Shown: positions 1-9,178, counted from the first letter of the stretch. The stretch: DNA of 64,000 bases from Virgisporangium aliadipatigenens (GCF_016863615.1 NZ_BOPF01000003.1:248001-312000); one strand, 5' to 3'. Notes: a model not told the origin generated them from the sequence alone. Numbers and translations: made by a program.

Positions 1-33
1 CGGACTCCGGCCGCGGCGCGAAGACACTCCCGA

Positions 34-138
34 GCCACGCAGGACAAGAGGCCGTGGCGACGCGGCGAAGGTGTGGTGGCACCGCGAGGCTCCCGCTCGC
101 CCACACCCCTCAGGGACCTACCCGAGGAGGTGACCTCC
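34..138 (+). promoter_or_regulatory. Translational T-box riboswitch (3' part; Stem I off-window)
   Basis: The leader of the aspartyl-tRNA synthetase gene folds like the 3' half of a T-box. A 6-bp hairpin (34-39 with 53-58) fits Stem III. Then comes the antisequestrator: GGTGTGG (70-76) pairs with CCACACC (101-107), a 7-nt bulge TGGCACC (77-83) follows, and GCGAG (84-88) pairs with CTCGC (96-100). The bulge is the canonical UGGNACC, and its UGGC can pair with an uncharged GCCA tRNA end, as expected for tRNA-Asp or tRNA-Asn (discriminator G). The alternative helix CACCCCTC (104-111) with GAGGAGGTG (124-132) would bury the Shine-Dalgarno sequence and uses some of the same bases, so the two states exclude each other. 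This implies control of translation by tRNA charging. Stem I with the specifier codon lies before the window. Confidence 0.85.
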
Positions 139-1365
139 GTGCGACGGACGATGTCGGACCGGCTTCCCGAACACATCGGCCAGCAGATCAGACTCATGGG
201 CTGGGTGCACCGCCGGCGCGTGCTGCGCGACGTGGCGTTCCTGATCCTGCGGGACGCCCACGGGCTGGCGCAGATCGTGGTGCGCGACGGCGGAAGGCTC
301 ACGCCGTTCCCCGAGGAGACGCCGGTGTCGGTGGTGGGTGAGGTGATCGCGCGGCCGGCCGCGCCCCACGGCGTCGAGGTCGTCGAACCCGCGATCACGG
401 CGCTGAGCGACCCGGCGGCGGCGCCGCCCTTCGACCTCTACCGGCCCGAGCTGAGGGCGGGCCTGCCGACGCTGCTCGACCACGCGCCCGTCGCGCTGCG
501 CCACCCGACGCGCGCCCACGTGCAGCGGGTCGCGGCGGCGGCGGTCGGCGCGTTCCGCGGCGCGCTGGAGCGGCAGGGGTTCGTCGAGATCCACACCCCG
601 AAGATCGTCGGCGCGGCGACCGAGAGCGGCGCCGACCTCTTCGCGCTGGACTACTTCGGCCGCCCCGCCTACCTCGCGCAGTCGCCGCAGCTCTACAAGC
701 AGATCATGGTCGGGGCGCTGGAGCGGGTCTACGAGGTCGGCCCGGTCTTCCGCGCCGAGCCGAGCGACACCGCACGCCATCTCGCGTCGTACGTCTCGCT
801 CGACGCGGAGCTGGGCTTCATCGAGGACCATCGGGACGTCATCGCCGTCTGCCACCTCGCCCTGCGCGCCATGCTTCAAGCCATTCCGTCGAACGACCTG
901 AGGGTGCCCGCGGAGCCGCTCATCGTGCACTTCACCGACGTGGCCGAGGGCGAGGACCTCTCGCCGGCGGACGAGCGGCGCATCGGCGAGTGGGCCGGGC
1001 GCGAACACGGCACCGACGCCGTCTACGTGACGGGCTACCCGACGGCGCACCGGGCGTTCTACACCCATCCGGACCCGGCGCGCCCCGGCCACTCCCGCGC
1101 GTTCGACCTCATCTTCCGCGGCGTCGAACTGGTCAGCGGCGCGCAGCGCCTGCACCGCCACGACGACTACGTGCGCGCCCTGGCCGAACGCGGCGAGACC
1201 GACCTGACCCCGTACGCCGCCTACCTCGACGCGATGCGCCACGGCATGCCCCCGCACGGCGGGTTCGCGTTCGGGCTGGAGCGGTTCGTCGCCGCGGCGC
1301 TCGGCCTGCCGAACGTCCGCCACGCCGCCCTCTTCCCGCGGGACCTGCACCGCCTCGCTCCCTGA
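139..1365 (+). CDS. aspS: Archaeal-type (non-discriminating class) aspartyl-tRNA synthetase
   Basis: Class II aminoacyl-tRNA synthetase charging tRNA-Asp, and possibly tRNA-Asn, with aspartate. An OB-fold anticodon-binding domain (about residues 5-100) is followed by the catalytic core: the flipping-loop region GAATESGADLF near residue 160, the QSPQLYKQ segment, motif 2 FRAE near 204 and motif 3 GGFAFGLER at 374-382. At 408 residues it matches the short archaeal/AspRS2 form rather than the roughly 590-residue bacterial AspRS, which has an extra GAD insertion. I chose GTG at 139 because AGGAGG sits 8 bases upstream; an in-frame ATG at 151 is too far from it. Expression is probably set by the T-box in its leader. 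Most actinomycetes also carry a standard AspRS, so this is likely a second, conditionally used copy. Whether it charges tRNA-Asn cannot be read from sequence. Confidence 0.88.
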   Translation: MRRTMSDRLPEHIGQQIRLMGWVHRRRVLRDVAFLILRDAHGLAQIVVRDGGRLTPFPEETPVSVVGEVIARPAAPHGVEVVEPAITALSDPAAAPPFDLYRPELRAGLPTLLDHAPVALRHPTRAHVQRVAAAAVGAFRGALERQGFVEIHTPKIVGAATESGADLFALDYFGRPAYLAQSPQLYKQIMVGALERVYEVGPVFRAEPSDTARHLASYVSLDAELGFIEDHRDVIAVCHLALRAMLQAIPSNDLRVPAEPLIVHFTDVAEGEDLSPADERRIGEWAGREHGTDAVYVTGYPTAHRAFYTHPDPARPGHSRAFDLIFRGVELVSGAQRLHRHDDYVRALAERGETDLTPYAAYLDAMRHGMPPHGGFAFGLERFVAAALGLPNVRHAALFPRDLHRLAP

Positions 1366-1405
1366 GGGCTACTCATGGGCACGCGCGGGCTGCCGATGTC
1401 GGAAC

Positions 1406-2962
1406 GTGTCGCCGGACCGGCTGCCCGCGCAGATCCCGTCGTTCGGGCCCTGGCACCACCTGGGCCTGCGCGTGTACGCGCTCATGTCCCGCGGCCACGC
1501 GACGGCGGCGCTGCGCCTGTCCGAGGAGGTCGAACGGGTCGCCCGGTTCCTCGGCGACGACCGCGCCGTCGGCCAGGTGCTGCAGAGCCGCATGTACGCC
1601 CTGGTGCGCCTGGAACGCCTGCCCGACGCGCTGGCCGTCGGCGACGCCGTGCTGGAGCTCAACCGCCGCGCCGGCCTGCGGGTCGCCGAGGCGAAGGCGC
1701 TGGCCGACACGGCGGAGATCCTGGTCAAGCTGGGCCGCCTCGACGAGGGGCTGTACCGGCTGGCGGCGGCGACGGTGCTGCTCGACGCGGCCCCCGCCGG
1801 GCACCCGCGCTACGGTGCCGCGCTCTCCTCGGTCTGCGGCGCGGCCCAGGGCGCCCAGCTGTACGAACTGGCCGACGACGCCTGCGCCCGCGCGCTGCGT
1901 GCGTCGCCGTGGCAGGCGAACTCGCTCACCCTGCAGCGCGCCGAACTGTTGCTGGAGTGGGCGCTGGGGCTGGAGCACGTGGGGCAGGCCGAGGAGGCCG
2001 AACGGATGTTCGCCCGCAGCGTGGAGCTGACCGAGCGATGGCTCGCCGAGCACAGCATGCTGGCCGACGAGGGCGGGAAGGCCGCCGACGCGCCCCTGGC
2101 CGCCGCGAACCTCGCCGTCGGGCTGGCCAAGGTGGGCCGGCACGCGGCGGCCGAGAAGCTGGCTGTGTCCCTGATCGGGTCGGGCGCCACCGACATGGAC
2201 TCGCGCAAGGCGCACCTCGCGTACGGGCTCGTGCTGCGTGCGCGCGGCGACCGGGCGGCCGCGCGGCGGGAGTTCGTCGCCGCCGAGGAACTGGCCGACA
2301 GCGACTGGGAGCGCACCACCTACCGCTACGAACTGGCCCTGCTGGCGGTCGACGGCGACGAGCCCGCCGAACGCGCGGTGCTCGCGGCGCTGCGCGGGCA
2401 GGCGCGGCACCTGTGGCGGCAGCGGCTGGAGCGGCGGGCGATGATGCAGCAGGCCCGCCGCCGCGTCGAACTCGAGGCCGCGCAGGCCGAGGCGCAGCGC
2501 GTCGCCGCCCAGGACCCGCTGACCGGCCTGGGGAACCGGCGGCAGTTCGACCGGCGCATCGCCGGGCTGGACGAGTCGTACGTGCTGGTGCTCATCGACG
2601 TGGACCGGTTCAAGGAGATCAACGACGGCTTCTCCCACCAGGTCGGCGACCGGGTGCTGTGCGAGGTGGCCGCCACGCTGCTGGCGCACTGCCGGGCCGA
2701 GGACAGCGCGGTGCGCCTCGGCGGCGACGAGTTCGCCATGTTCCTGCGAACGGACCTGCCGGGCGCCGCCCGGGTGGCCGCCCGGATCCGGGAGGTGCTG
2801 GCGGCGCGGGACTGGGACGCGTTCGGGCCGGGGCTGCGGGTGACGCTGAGCATCGGGCTGGCCAGGTACGCGCGGGGGATGGACGGCGCTGCGCTGTACG
2901 ACCGGGCCGACCGCCAGCTCTACACGGCCAAGCGTGCCGGAAGGGACCGCGTATCTGCCTGA
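1406..2962 (+). CDS. TPR-coiled coil-GGDEF diguanylate cyclase
   Basis: Cytoplasmic protein of 518 residues that likely makes cyclic di-GMP from two GTP. About 350 residues of helical TPR-like repeats lead into a short charged coiled coil and a C-terminal GGDEF domain beginning at DPLTGLGNRRQFD. The active-site loop GGDEF is intact at about 439-443, and an inhibitory I-site RxxD (RAED) lies exactly five residues before it, so product feedback is likely. No membrane segment or EAL domain is present; the TPR part is probably the sensory or partner-binding region. The start is uncertain: GTG 1406 lacks a clear ribosome-binding site, and an ATG at 1484 is possible. It follows the synthetase by about 40 bp and may be co-transcribed with it. 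Confidence 0.85.
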   Translation: MSPDRLPAQIPSFGPWHHLGLRVYALMSRGHATAALRLSEEVERVARFLGDDRAVGQVLQSRMYALVRLERLPDALAVGDAVLELNRRAGLRVAEAKALADTAEILVKLGRLDEGLYRLAAATVLLDAAPAGHPRYGAALSSVCGAAQGAQLYELADDACARALRASPWQANSLTLQRAELLLEWALGLEHVGQAEEAERMFARSVELTERWLAEHSMLADEGGKAADAPLAAANLAVGLAKVGRHAAAEKLAVSLIGSGATDMDSRKAHLAYGLVLRARGDRAAARREFVAAEELADSDWERTTYRYELALLAVDGDEPAERAVLAALRGQARHLWRQRLERRAMMQQARRRVELEAAQAEAQRVAAQDPLTGLGNRRQFDRRIAGLDESYVLVLIDVDRFKEINDGFSHQVGDRVLCEVAATLLAHCRAEDSAVRLGGDEFAMFLRTDLPGAARVAARIREVLAARDWDAFGPGLRVTLSIGLARYARGMDGAALYDRADRQLYTAKRAGRDRVSA

Positions 2963-3078
2963 CCTCGGTGAATGCCTTTGTGAATATCAATCGCATTGGT
3001 GATGGTCCATCGGGCGTCCGTCTGTGCCTATTCGGTCAATCGTGCGTGGCGTGCGGCCTGATTAAGCTGCGCCGTGTT

Positions 3079-3101
3079 CCGGGGCCGAGGTCTTGCCCCG
3101 G
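3079..3101. terminator. Hairpin in the 2963-3145 gap, possible terminator
   Basis: CCGGGGC (3079-3085) pairs perfectly with GCCCCGG (3095-3101) around a 9-nt loop, about 120 bp after the GGDEF gene. No T-run follows, so it is only a weak terminator candidate. The gap is noticeably richer in A/T than the flanking genes, and a second short GGGCG/CGCCC hairpin lies near 3118-3131. Confidence 0.35.
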
Positions 3102-3145
3102 CGCCAACTTGATCTCAGGGCGGGCACGCCCGCGAATCGTGGAGC

Positions 3146-6100
3146 ATGATGTCCGAAACGGAGATCGGTCAGGGTAAAAGGCGTGCGGCTTCGATCCGCG
3201 CGGACGTGGTACAGATCGGTGACAACAACATCCAGATCGTGCGGTATGGCCGACCGGGATCCGAACATGACGCCCTTGAAGTCGAAACGGCGCGCTGGGA
3301 CGGGTGCCCGTATCTCGGCCTACGGCAGTTCGAGGAACGACATTCCCCGGTCTTTTACGGCCGTCGACGTCTGACCGACCGGCTCATCGAGCGTATTCGC
3401 CACCAGTTGGCCGAACGGGGACCACTGGTGGCGGTCGGCCCGTCCGGCGCAGGCAAGTCGTCGTTGCTGCGAGCCGGCCTGATGGCTGCCCTTGCGACGG
3501 GCGCTGATGTCCCGGGATCCGAGCGATGGCTCCGGCTCGCGATCACCCCGACAGCCACCCCGCTCACCACACTTGCCACGAAACTCGCGACGCTCGCGGG
3601 CGCCGATCCGATTTCCACGCTCGATGCGCTCACCGCCGCACCCCATCGAGCGCACCTCCTGATCGGTCAAGCGCTCAGTCGTTCGGATCATGACTGCGGT
3701 TCCGGATCCTCGCCACGCGTGACATTGGTGGTCGACCAGTTCGAGGAGTTGTTCACACTCGTCGAGGACGATTCGCAGAAGGATTGCTTTCTGGAGGCTT
3801 TGCGGGCAATCGCGGCGGAGCCTGTATCGTCGGACGGCAGCCCGGGAGCATTGGTCGTCCTGGGCGTGCGCAGTGACTTTCTCGATCAAATCACGGCCGT
3901 TCCGTTCCTGCGTGATGCTATCGAGTCTGGGCCGTTCGTAGTCGGTCCGATGAACGAGTCGGAACTGCGCGAAGCGATCGTCGGGCCGACAACCGAAGCC
4001 GGTGTCGCCGTGTCGAGAGAACTCTGCGATGTGATCCTCGAGGATCTTCGCGAGCAGACCAGGAAGGTCGGCTTCGACAACGGTGCGCTTCCCCTGCTTT
4101 CGCAGGCCATGTTCGTCACGTGGCAGGGAATGTCGGGCGACGTGCTCATGGTCGAGGACTACTACCGCGCGGGAGGAGTGGCGGGTGTCGTCCATTCCTG
4201 TGCCGAGGCCGCGTTCGAGGGCCTCGACGATTCGCAGCGGGAAGCCGCGCGGCGCCTGTTCCTGCATCTCGTGGTCGCGGCTGATGGCAAACTCACCCGC
4301 CGGTCGGCCTCCCGCCGTACCCTGACGCAGCTCGTGGGTAGCGACGTTCGCGGAGTACTCGAGGCCTTCGCGGCGCAGCGATTGATCACCTTGGACGACG
4401 ACCGCGTCGAGATCGCCCACGAGGAACTTCTGCGGTCCTGGTCGCTGCTACGCGACTGGCTACAACCGCAGCTGACCGACCAGGTCCTTCAGCGAACCCT
4501 CGTCGAGGACACCGACGAGTGGGTGAGGAGCGGGCACAATCGGTCATACCTCTACGGCGGTGAACGACTCGTAGTGTTCCGGGACGCCGTCGAACGGTGG
4601 ACAGCGGATTCGGCAGCGGGTCTTGAGGCGCCACCCGCCTCGGTGGAGTTCTTGGGCGCAGGCGTCAAACGCGAACGTCGGCGGCGGAAACTCGTTCTAT
4701 GCGTGGCGGCGGTTCTGGTCGCACTCTTTGCCGCCAGCGCGGTTGCTGCGGTGGTTGCCCGGGAGAATGCCGAACGTGCTGACCGCAGCGCGGACCACGC
4801 CGACTACCAGCGGAGGTTGGCTGAGTCCCGGCAATTGGCCGGGCAAAGCCGCCAGTTCAGCGGTTCCGACCGCTACCAGTCGATGAAGTTCGCGGCTGCC
4901 TCTCTCGCCGTGGCCGAGACCGACGAGGCCCGCGAAGCGGCCAGTTCCCTGCTTGCGGAGTATCACTTCAACCTCAGCCACCCGGTCGGTGTGCGTTCCG
5001 TGGCCGCGAGTCTGGACGGTCGTCTCCTCGCTTCCGGTGCCGAGGACGGGACGATCCGTCTGTGGAAGCCCGAAACCGGCGAGCAGGTGGGCCGTCCCGT
5101 CGTTGGCCATGCGAGTCCCGTGGTCTCGATGGCGTTCAGCCCGGACGGCAAGTGGTTGGCGACCGGCGGAGACTTCAACGATTGGACCGCACGCGTCTGG
5201 GACGTGGCCACCGGGAAGATGATCAGCCCTCCGATGGGCGGCCACCAGGAGCGGGTCGGCGCCGTGGCCTTCAGCCCGGACGGCACCCTGTTGGCCAGTG
5301 CAAGTGACGATCGGATGGTCCGTCTGTGGGATTCGAGGACCGGCGAGCAGGTACGCACGCGGTTGGAACACGGGGGTCCGGTCGTCGCGATCCGGTTTCT
5401 GTCGGCAGGCAAGCTGTTGACCGCCGGCAATGTTGACGGGCATGGCGTCATCCGGACGTGGGACCTCACCAGCGGAAGCGCACTGCCGGCCGAAATCAGA
5501 ACGACAAGGGAGATCGTCGACATCGACCTGAGTCCGGATTCCACAACCCTAGCCGTGGTCCAGGGAGCGGCCGGCGAGCCGGGCGACATTCAGCTGTGGA
5601 ACATCAAGACGAACAGACCCGCAAGCCCGCTACGCCCTCAGCCCGAGGCTACAGGCGTGGTCAGGTTCAGTCCCGACGGCACGCAGATAGCGGTCGCTGC
5701 AGGCCGGATGATCGACGGTGGGGCGTCGATACGGCTGCTCAAGGGCTCCGACGCGACCGCGCTCGCCGCGGCGCCACCGGGGCACGCCGGCGGAACGCGG
5801 TCACTCGCGTACAGCGGCGACGGCCGAATGCTCATCTCCGGTGGCGCCGACAGATCCGTCCGGCTCTGGAACCCGGAGAGCGGCCGCCCGTACGGCTTCG
5901 CCGTCACGCTGCCAGAGCAAGGCTATTGGGCCGTGAGTTCGGACGTCGCGAAGATTGCGGTGGCCACCAGTGGCGCTGGGTCGACCTACGACGTGCGTCT
6001 GTTCGACACGACCAGTGGACGTGCGTTAACCGGAGCGATGCATCTTCCGGGTTTCGTTGATGGGATCGCGTTCAACGGTGACTCCACAATTATGGCGACG

Positions 6101-6946
6101 GCGTACTCCACGCAGGAGGGGGGAGCTGTCCTCTACTGGGACGCTGGTAACGGCCGCGTGATGTCCGGACCGTTTGCCACCCCAGGGCCGGTGATGAACA
6201 TGCGATTCACCCATGGTGGGGAGTTGAAGGTGGTCACGACATCTCCCGATGGTGAATGGCTGCAGGTCTGGGACGGACGATCGCCAACCGCTAATGGTCC
6301 GCGAATGCCTGCAGGAGACAGTCGTGGTTATACGATCATCAGCCCGGACGGCAGGTCTTTCGCGGTAGTGGTGGACCAAGCCTCATCAATCGTGTCCTGG
6401 CGGCACGAGCCGCGTGGCGCGACGAGCGTCCGGCTCGGGCCGCATGACGGATACGTCAGAACGGTTGAGTTCAGCCCGTCCGGAAGGCTTGTAGCGGTGT
6501 CGTTCAATGCCGGCGGAATCGCTAGCGGCGACCCCGGTGTATATGTGTGGGAGGCGGTCACGGGGCGCTTACGGTCGGGGCCGTTGCGCCACTCCGGGAG
6601 CGTCAGCGACGTCGCCTTCAGCCCGGACGAGGAGGTTATCGCAGTGGCCCACCGATCGGCGAACGGATCGTCTCGTGTTCAGCTGTGGGATGTGCGTGCC
6701 GTCAGGCCGCTCGGAGCGCCGATCGTCATCGTGCAGGCGAACTCGATCACCCCGCGTGACTACGAGCCGCAGCTGACTTTCTCGTCCGACGGGAACACCC
6801 TGTTCACGTTCGATTCCCACATCGCCGCCTGGGATTGGCAGCTGTACCGGAGCCCGCGCGAGGCGCTCTGTCGACAACTCGCGGGGATCACGCAGCGCGA
6901 ATGGGACGCGATCGTGCCCGGTGCGGCGGTCGTCCGGGTGTGCTGA
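3146..6946 (+). CDS. STAND NTPase with N-terminal RHIM-like amyloid motif, TM helix and WD40 repeats
   Basis: A 1266-residue signalling NTPase. Residues 20-33 carry DVVQIGDNNIQIVR, close to the RHIM / bacterial amyloid-signalling consensus (V/I)Q(V/I)GxxN. A P-loop ATPase of the nSTAND1 type follows: Walker A GPSGAGKS near 98, Walker B VDQFEELF near 196, and the LGVRSDFLD sensor segment. A winged-helix and helical part leads to one membrane helix at about 515-537, and then roughly 14 WD40 blades (for example DDRMVRLWDSRTGE) suggest two propellers. The C-terminal tail is typical of the family. TTA leucine codons occur at residues 961 and 1142, and base use is less G/C-biased than in neighbours, which suggests acquisition. 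Family members act in conflict or programmed cell death; the ligand is unknown. No effector gene with a matching motif is adjacent. ATG 3149 is an alternative start. Confidence 0.88.
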   Translation: MMSETEIGQGKRRAASIRADVVQIGDNNIQIVRYGRPGSEHDALEVETARWDGCPYLGLRQFEERHSPVFYGRRRLTDRLIERIRHQLAERGPLVAVGPSGAGKSSLLRAGLMAALATGADVPGSERWLRLAITPTATPLTTLATKLATLAGADPISTLDALTAAPHRAHLLIGQALSRSDHDCGSGSSPRVTLVVDQFEELFTLVEDDSQKDCFLEALRAIAAEPVSSDGSPGALVVLGVRSDFLDQITAVPFLRDAIESGPFVVGPMNESELREAIVGPTTEAGVAVSRELCDVILEDLREQTRKVGFDNGALPLLSQAMFVTWQGMSGDVLMVEDYYRAGGVAGVVHSCAEAAFEGLDDSQREAARRLFLHLVVAADGKLTRRSASRRTLTQLVGSDVRGVLEAFAAQRLITLDDDRVEIAHEELLRSWSLLRDWLQPQLTDQVLQRTLVEDTDEWVRSGHNRSYLYGGERLVVFRDAVERWTADSAAGLEAPPASVEFLGAGVKRERRRRKLVLCVAAVLVALFAASAVAAVVARENAERADRSADHADYQRRLAESRQLAGQSRQFSGSDRYQSMKFAAASLAVAETDEAREAASSLLAEYHFNLSHPVGVRSVAASLDGRLLASGAEDGTIRLWKPETGEQVGRPVVGHASPVVSMAFSPDGKWLATGGDFNDWTARVWDVATGKMISPPMGGHQERVGAVAFSPDGTLLASASDDRMVRLWDSRTGEQVRTRLEHGGPVVAIRFLSAGKLLTAGNVDGHGVIRTWDLTSGSALPAEIRTTREIVDIDLSPDSTTLAVVQGAAGEPGDIQLWNIKTNRPASPLRPQPEATGVVRFSPDGTQIAVAAGRMIDGGASIRLLKGSDATALAAAPPGHAGGTRSLAYSGDGRMLISGGADRSVRLWNPESGRPYGFAVTLPEQGYWAVSSDVAKIAVATSGAGSTYDVRLFDTTSGRALTGAMHLPGFVDGIAFNGDSTIMATAYSTQEGGAVLYWDAGNGRVMSGPFATPGPVMNMRFTHGGELKVVTTSPDGEWLQVWDGRSPTANGPRMPAGDSRGYTIISPDGRSFAVVVDQASSIVSWRHEPRGATSVRLGPHDGYVRTVEFSPSGRLVAVSFNAGGIASGDPGVYVWEAVTGRLRSGPLRHSGSVSDVAFSPDEEVIAVAHRSANGSSRVQLWDVRAVRPLGAPIVIVQANSITPRDYEPQLTFSSDGNTLFTFDSHIAAWDWQLYRSPREALCRQLAGITQREWDAIVPGAAVVRVC

Positions 6947-6992
6947 AGGTGCTCCGCACTCGGTGGCGAAGCCGGGCCGCGGCGACAGCCGC

Positions 6993-8417
6993 TCAGCCGC
7001 GGACCGTCGCGAGGACCTCGGCCGGCGCGCGCGGCGTGCGGATCAGCACCGGCGCCTCACCCACCTCCACCGCCCCGGCCTTCGGCTCCCCACTCCCGAG
7101 GACCGCCGCCGTCAGCCCGTCCGCCGCCGGCACCTTCACCGGGCCGCCGGAGGCCCACACCACGAGCGCGCTCGCGCCGCCCTTCCGGAACGCCACTCCC
7201 GTCAATCCCTTGCCGGACACCACTTCCACCGAGGCCCCGCGCGCCTCCGAAGCCAGCGCGGCGAAGACCGTCCCGGCGAGCCGCGTCTTCCCGTCCGGGT
7301 CCAGCAGGCCGTAGCGGACCTCGCTGCCCTGCTTGTTGTCCGGGTTGTAGGCCAGCGGCAGCCACATCACCGGGCCGAGGCCGCCGGCCACGAGCTGGGC
7401 GACCGTCTTCACCATCTCCTGGGAACGCCGGACGTCGTCGCCCTCGCCGTCGCGCCAGAACTGCCCGACCTCCCACGCCTGCACCGGCGTGCCCTGCGGG
7501 GTGCGCGCCCGCAGGTAGTCCAGCAGCGCCGGCACCCCGTCGAACGGTTCGTAGTAGTGCACCTGCCGCACGTCCACGACCTTGTCGGCCAGCAACTTCT
7601 CCGTCACGGCGAGGAACTCCACGTGCCGCCGGTCGGCGTCGGTGGCGAGCGCGGTGCGCAGCCGCGCGGCGTCGGAGGCGTCCGGGATCTGCTGGCCGCG
7701 CGTGCCGATCCGGCGGGCGAAGTACGCCCGGTACGCCGCCACCGCGTCGGCCTCCTTGCCGTCGCGCAGCAACCGGTCGACGACCCCGAAGCCGTATCCC
7801 ACGCTGCTGATCCCGGAGTCCGCCACCTTCGCCTTCGGATCGGCCGCCCGGATCGCCCGCGCCGCGGTGGTGACGAGGCGTTCGTAGTCGGCGGCGCTGC
7901 CGGACCAGTAGCTCTGCGAGTTCACCTCGTTCTCCACCGCATACGTGGGAACGCCGTAAGCCGCGTAGCGGCGCACCACACCGTCCACGAAGGACGCGTA
8001 GGCCGCCAGGTCGCGCGGCATCGCCGACTCGGTCTTGCCCGCCTGCCCGCGAACGTGCTCCGCGGTGCCGTCGGTCGCCCAGCACATCCCGACGCGGATC
8101 TTCAGGTTGAGCGTGATGCCGAGGGCCCGGGTGCGTTCGGCGACGCGGTCGACGTCGCTCCAGTCCGGCCGGCCCTTCTCCTTCTCGACCTCGCACCAGG
8201 TGAGCTCGTGGTACGTGGCCGACCCGGAGATGCTCCGCAGGTACGGCTCGAACTGCTGGTGCCGGTTGGGATCCCAGTGCGCCCCGAACGGCTGCTGCCC
8301 GCCGGCCGGCGGCGGCGCCGGGGGAGCGGGCGGGCCGGCGGACGGCTTCGGCGCCGGCGGCGTGGCGGTGCACCCCGCGAGAAGTGCAACCAGCAGGAGC
8401 GTCACTGCCCGTCTCAC
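6993..8417 (-). CDS. Lipoprotein glycoside hydrolase (TIM-barrel, GH-A clan-like)
   Basis: Predicted secreted lipoprotein of 474 residues. The start GTG at 8417 overlaps the stop of the upstream sulfotransferase (GTGA), and it places a signal peptide VRRAVTLLLVALLAGC at the N-terminus with lipobox LLAGC. A Pro-rich linker precedes a TIM-barrel-like region with YAVENEVN, which would supply the acid/base glutamate after Asn, and WEVGQFW as candidate nucleophile strand, as in retaining clan GH-A enzymes (GH39-like and relatives). A small beta domain ends the protein. Translational coupling to two sulfotransferases suggests that it trims or remodels the sulfated glycan made by this locus. The exact GH family and substrate are not determined. 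Longer in-frame starts upstream lie inside the sulfotransferase gene and were rejected. Confidence 0.78.
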   Translation of the reverse strand: MRRAVTLLLVALLAGCTATPPAPKPSAGPPAPPAPPPAGGQQPFGAHWDPNRHQQFEPYLRSISGSATYHELTWCEVEKEKGRPDWSDVDRVAERTRALGITLNLKIRVGMCWATDGTAEHVRGQAGKTESAMPRDLAAYASFVDGVVRRYAAYGVPTYAVENEVNSQSYWSGSAADYERLVTTAARAIRAADPKAKVADSGISSVGYGFGVVDRLLRDGKEADAVAAYRAYFARRIGTRGQQIPDASDAARLRTALATDADRRHVEFLAVTEKLLADKVVDVRQVHYYEPFDGVPALLDYLRARTPQGTPVQAWEVGQFWRDGEGDDVRRSQEMVKTVAQLVAGGLGPVMWLPLAYNPDNKQGSEVRYGLLDPDGKTRLAGTVFAALASEARGASVEVVSGKGLTGVAFRKGGASALVVWASGGPVKVPAADGLTAAVLGSGEPKAGAVEVGEAPVLIRTPRAPAEVLATVRG

Positions 8418-9178
8418 CGGTACCCCAACTCCCGCAGCGTCCCGCGCCCGAACGTCCACATGAGACACCGCAGCAGCGGATCCAGCCCACGCTTGTGCGT
8501 GCCGACCCGGGAGGCGTAGATCGGGCTGTCGGTGCCCGCGTCGGCCCGCCGCCGGGTGGCCTCGTCGGTGTACTTGTCGGCGACGTCGTGCGGCCGGTCC
8601 ACATAGGACAGGACGGCCGGCTCCCACGCCTCGCCGAGGAACTCGAACAGCGCCCGCATCGTCTTCTCCGGCTCCGCCACGGCCTCCTCGTAGCGCACCT
8701 CGTGGTAGCGCCCGGCGGGCAGCGTGGCCCCGAACGCCCGCGCCGTGCGGATGTAGCGCCCCCACTTGACCGTCGCCTTGACCGCCGAACGGTAGCCGAA
8801 GCGCAGCCGGTGCGACACCACCACGTCCCGCCCGTCCCGGATCAGGTGCACGATCTGCGCGTCCGGGAACACCTCGAGCACGAACGGCAGCGACATCGTG
8901 TAGAGCGGCGTCTTGTCCGCCCAGCGCGCCTTGCCCCGCCCCTGCGCGTAGTCCTGGTGGATTCCCCCGAAGAACGCGCGGATGCGCCCCAGCCAGTCCT
9001 CGCGCGGGAACCCGAACCGGGACAGCCGTTCCCAGTCGCGGCCCACGAGGCGCTGCAGGTCGGGCAGGAAGCGGGTCTCCGGGCCGCAGCTGATCCGGGA
9101 GTGCGAGTCCAGCACCAGGCGCAGCAGCGTCGTGCCCGAACGGTGGCAGCCGACCAGGAAGATGGGCGCCTCAGCCAT
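8414..9178 (-). CDS. PAPS-dependent sulfotransferase (254 aa)
   Basis: Transfers sulfate from PAPS to a hydroxyl or amino acceptor, probably a carbohydrate. The N-terminal 5'-phosphosulfate-binding loop GCHRSGTTLLRLVLDSH is intact, and the 3'-phosphate-binding region HLIRDGRDVVVSHRLR follows near the middle. The length is typical of bacterial carbohydrate-type sulfotransferases. No signal peptide, so it acts in the cytoplasm. Its start overlaps the stop of the upstream sulfotransferase by 8 bp, and its stop overlaps the start of the lipoprotein hydrolase by 4 bp, giving a tightly coupled three-gene operon transcribed leftward. Confidence 0.87.
   Translation of the reverse strand: MAEAPIFLVGCHRSGTTLLRLVLDSHSRISCGPETRFLPDLQRLVGRDWERLSRFGFPREDWLGRIRAFFGGIHQDYAQGRGKARWADKTPLYTMSLPFVLEVFPDAQIVHLIRDGRDVVVSHRLRFGYRSAVKATVKWGRYIRTARAFGATLPAGRYHEVRYEEAVAEPEKTMRALFEFLGEAWEPAVLSYVDRPHDVADKYTDEATRRRADAGTDSPIYASRVGTHKRGLDPLLRCLMWTFGRGTLRELGYR

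Noticed and set aside
118-1350. Long minus-strand open frame opposite the aspartyl-tRNA synthetase
   Set aside because: Arg/Val/Asp-rich low-complexity translation, no family motifs; a GC-bias shadow of a well-supported gene.
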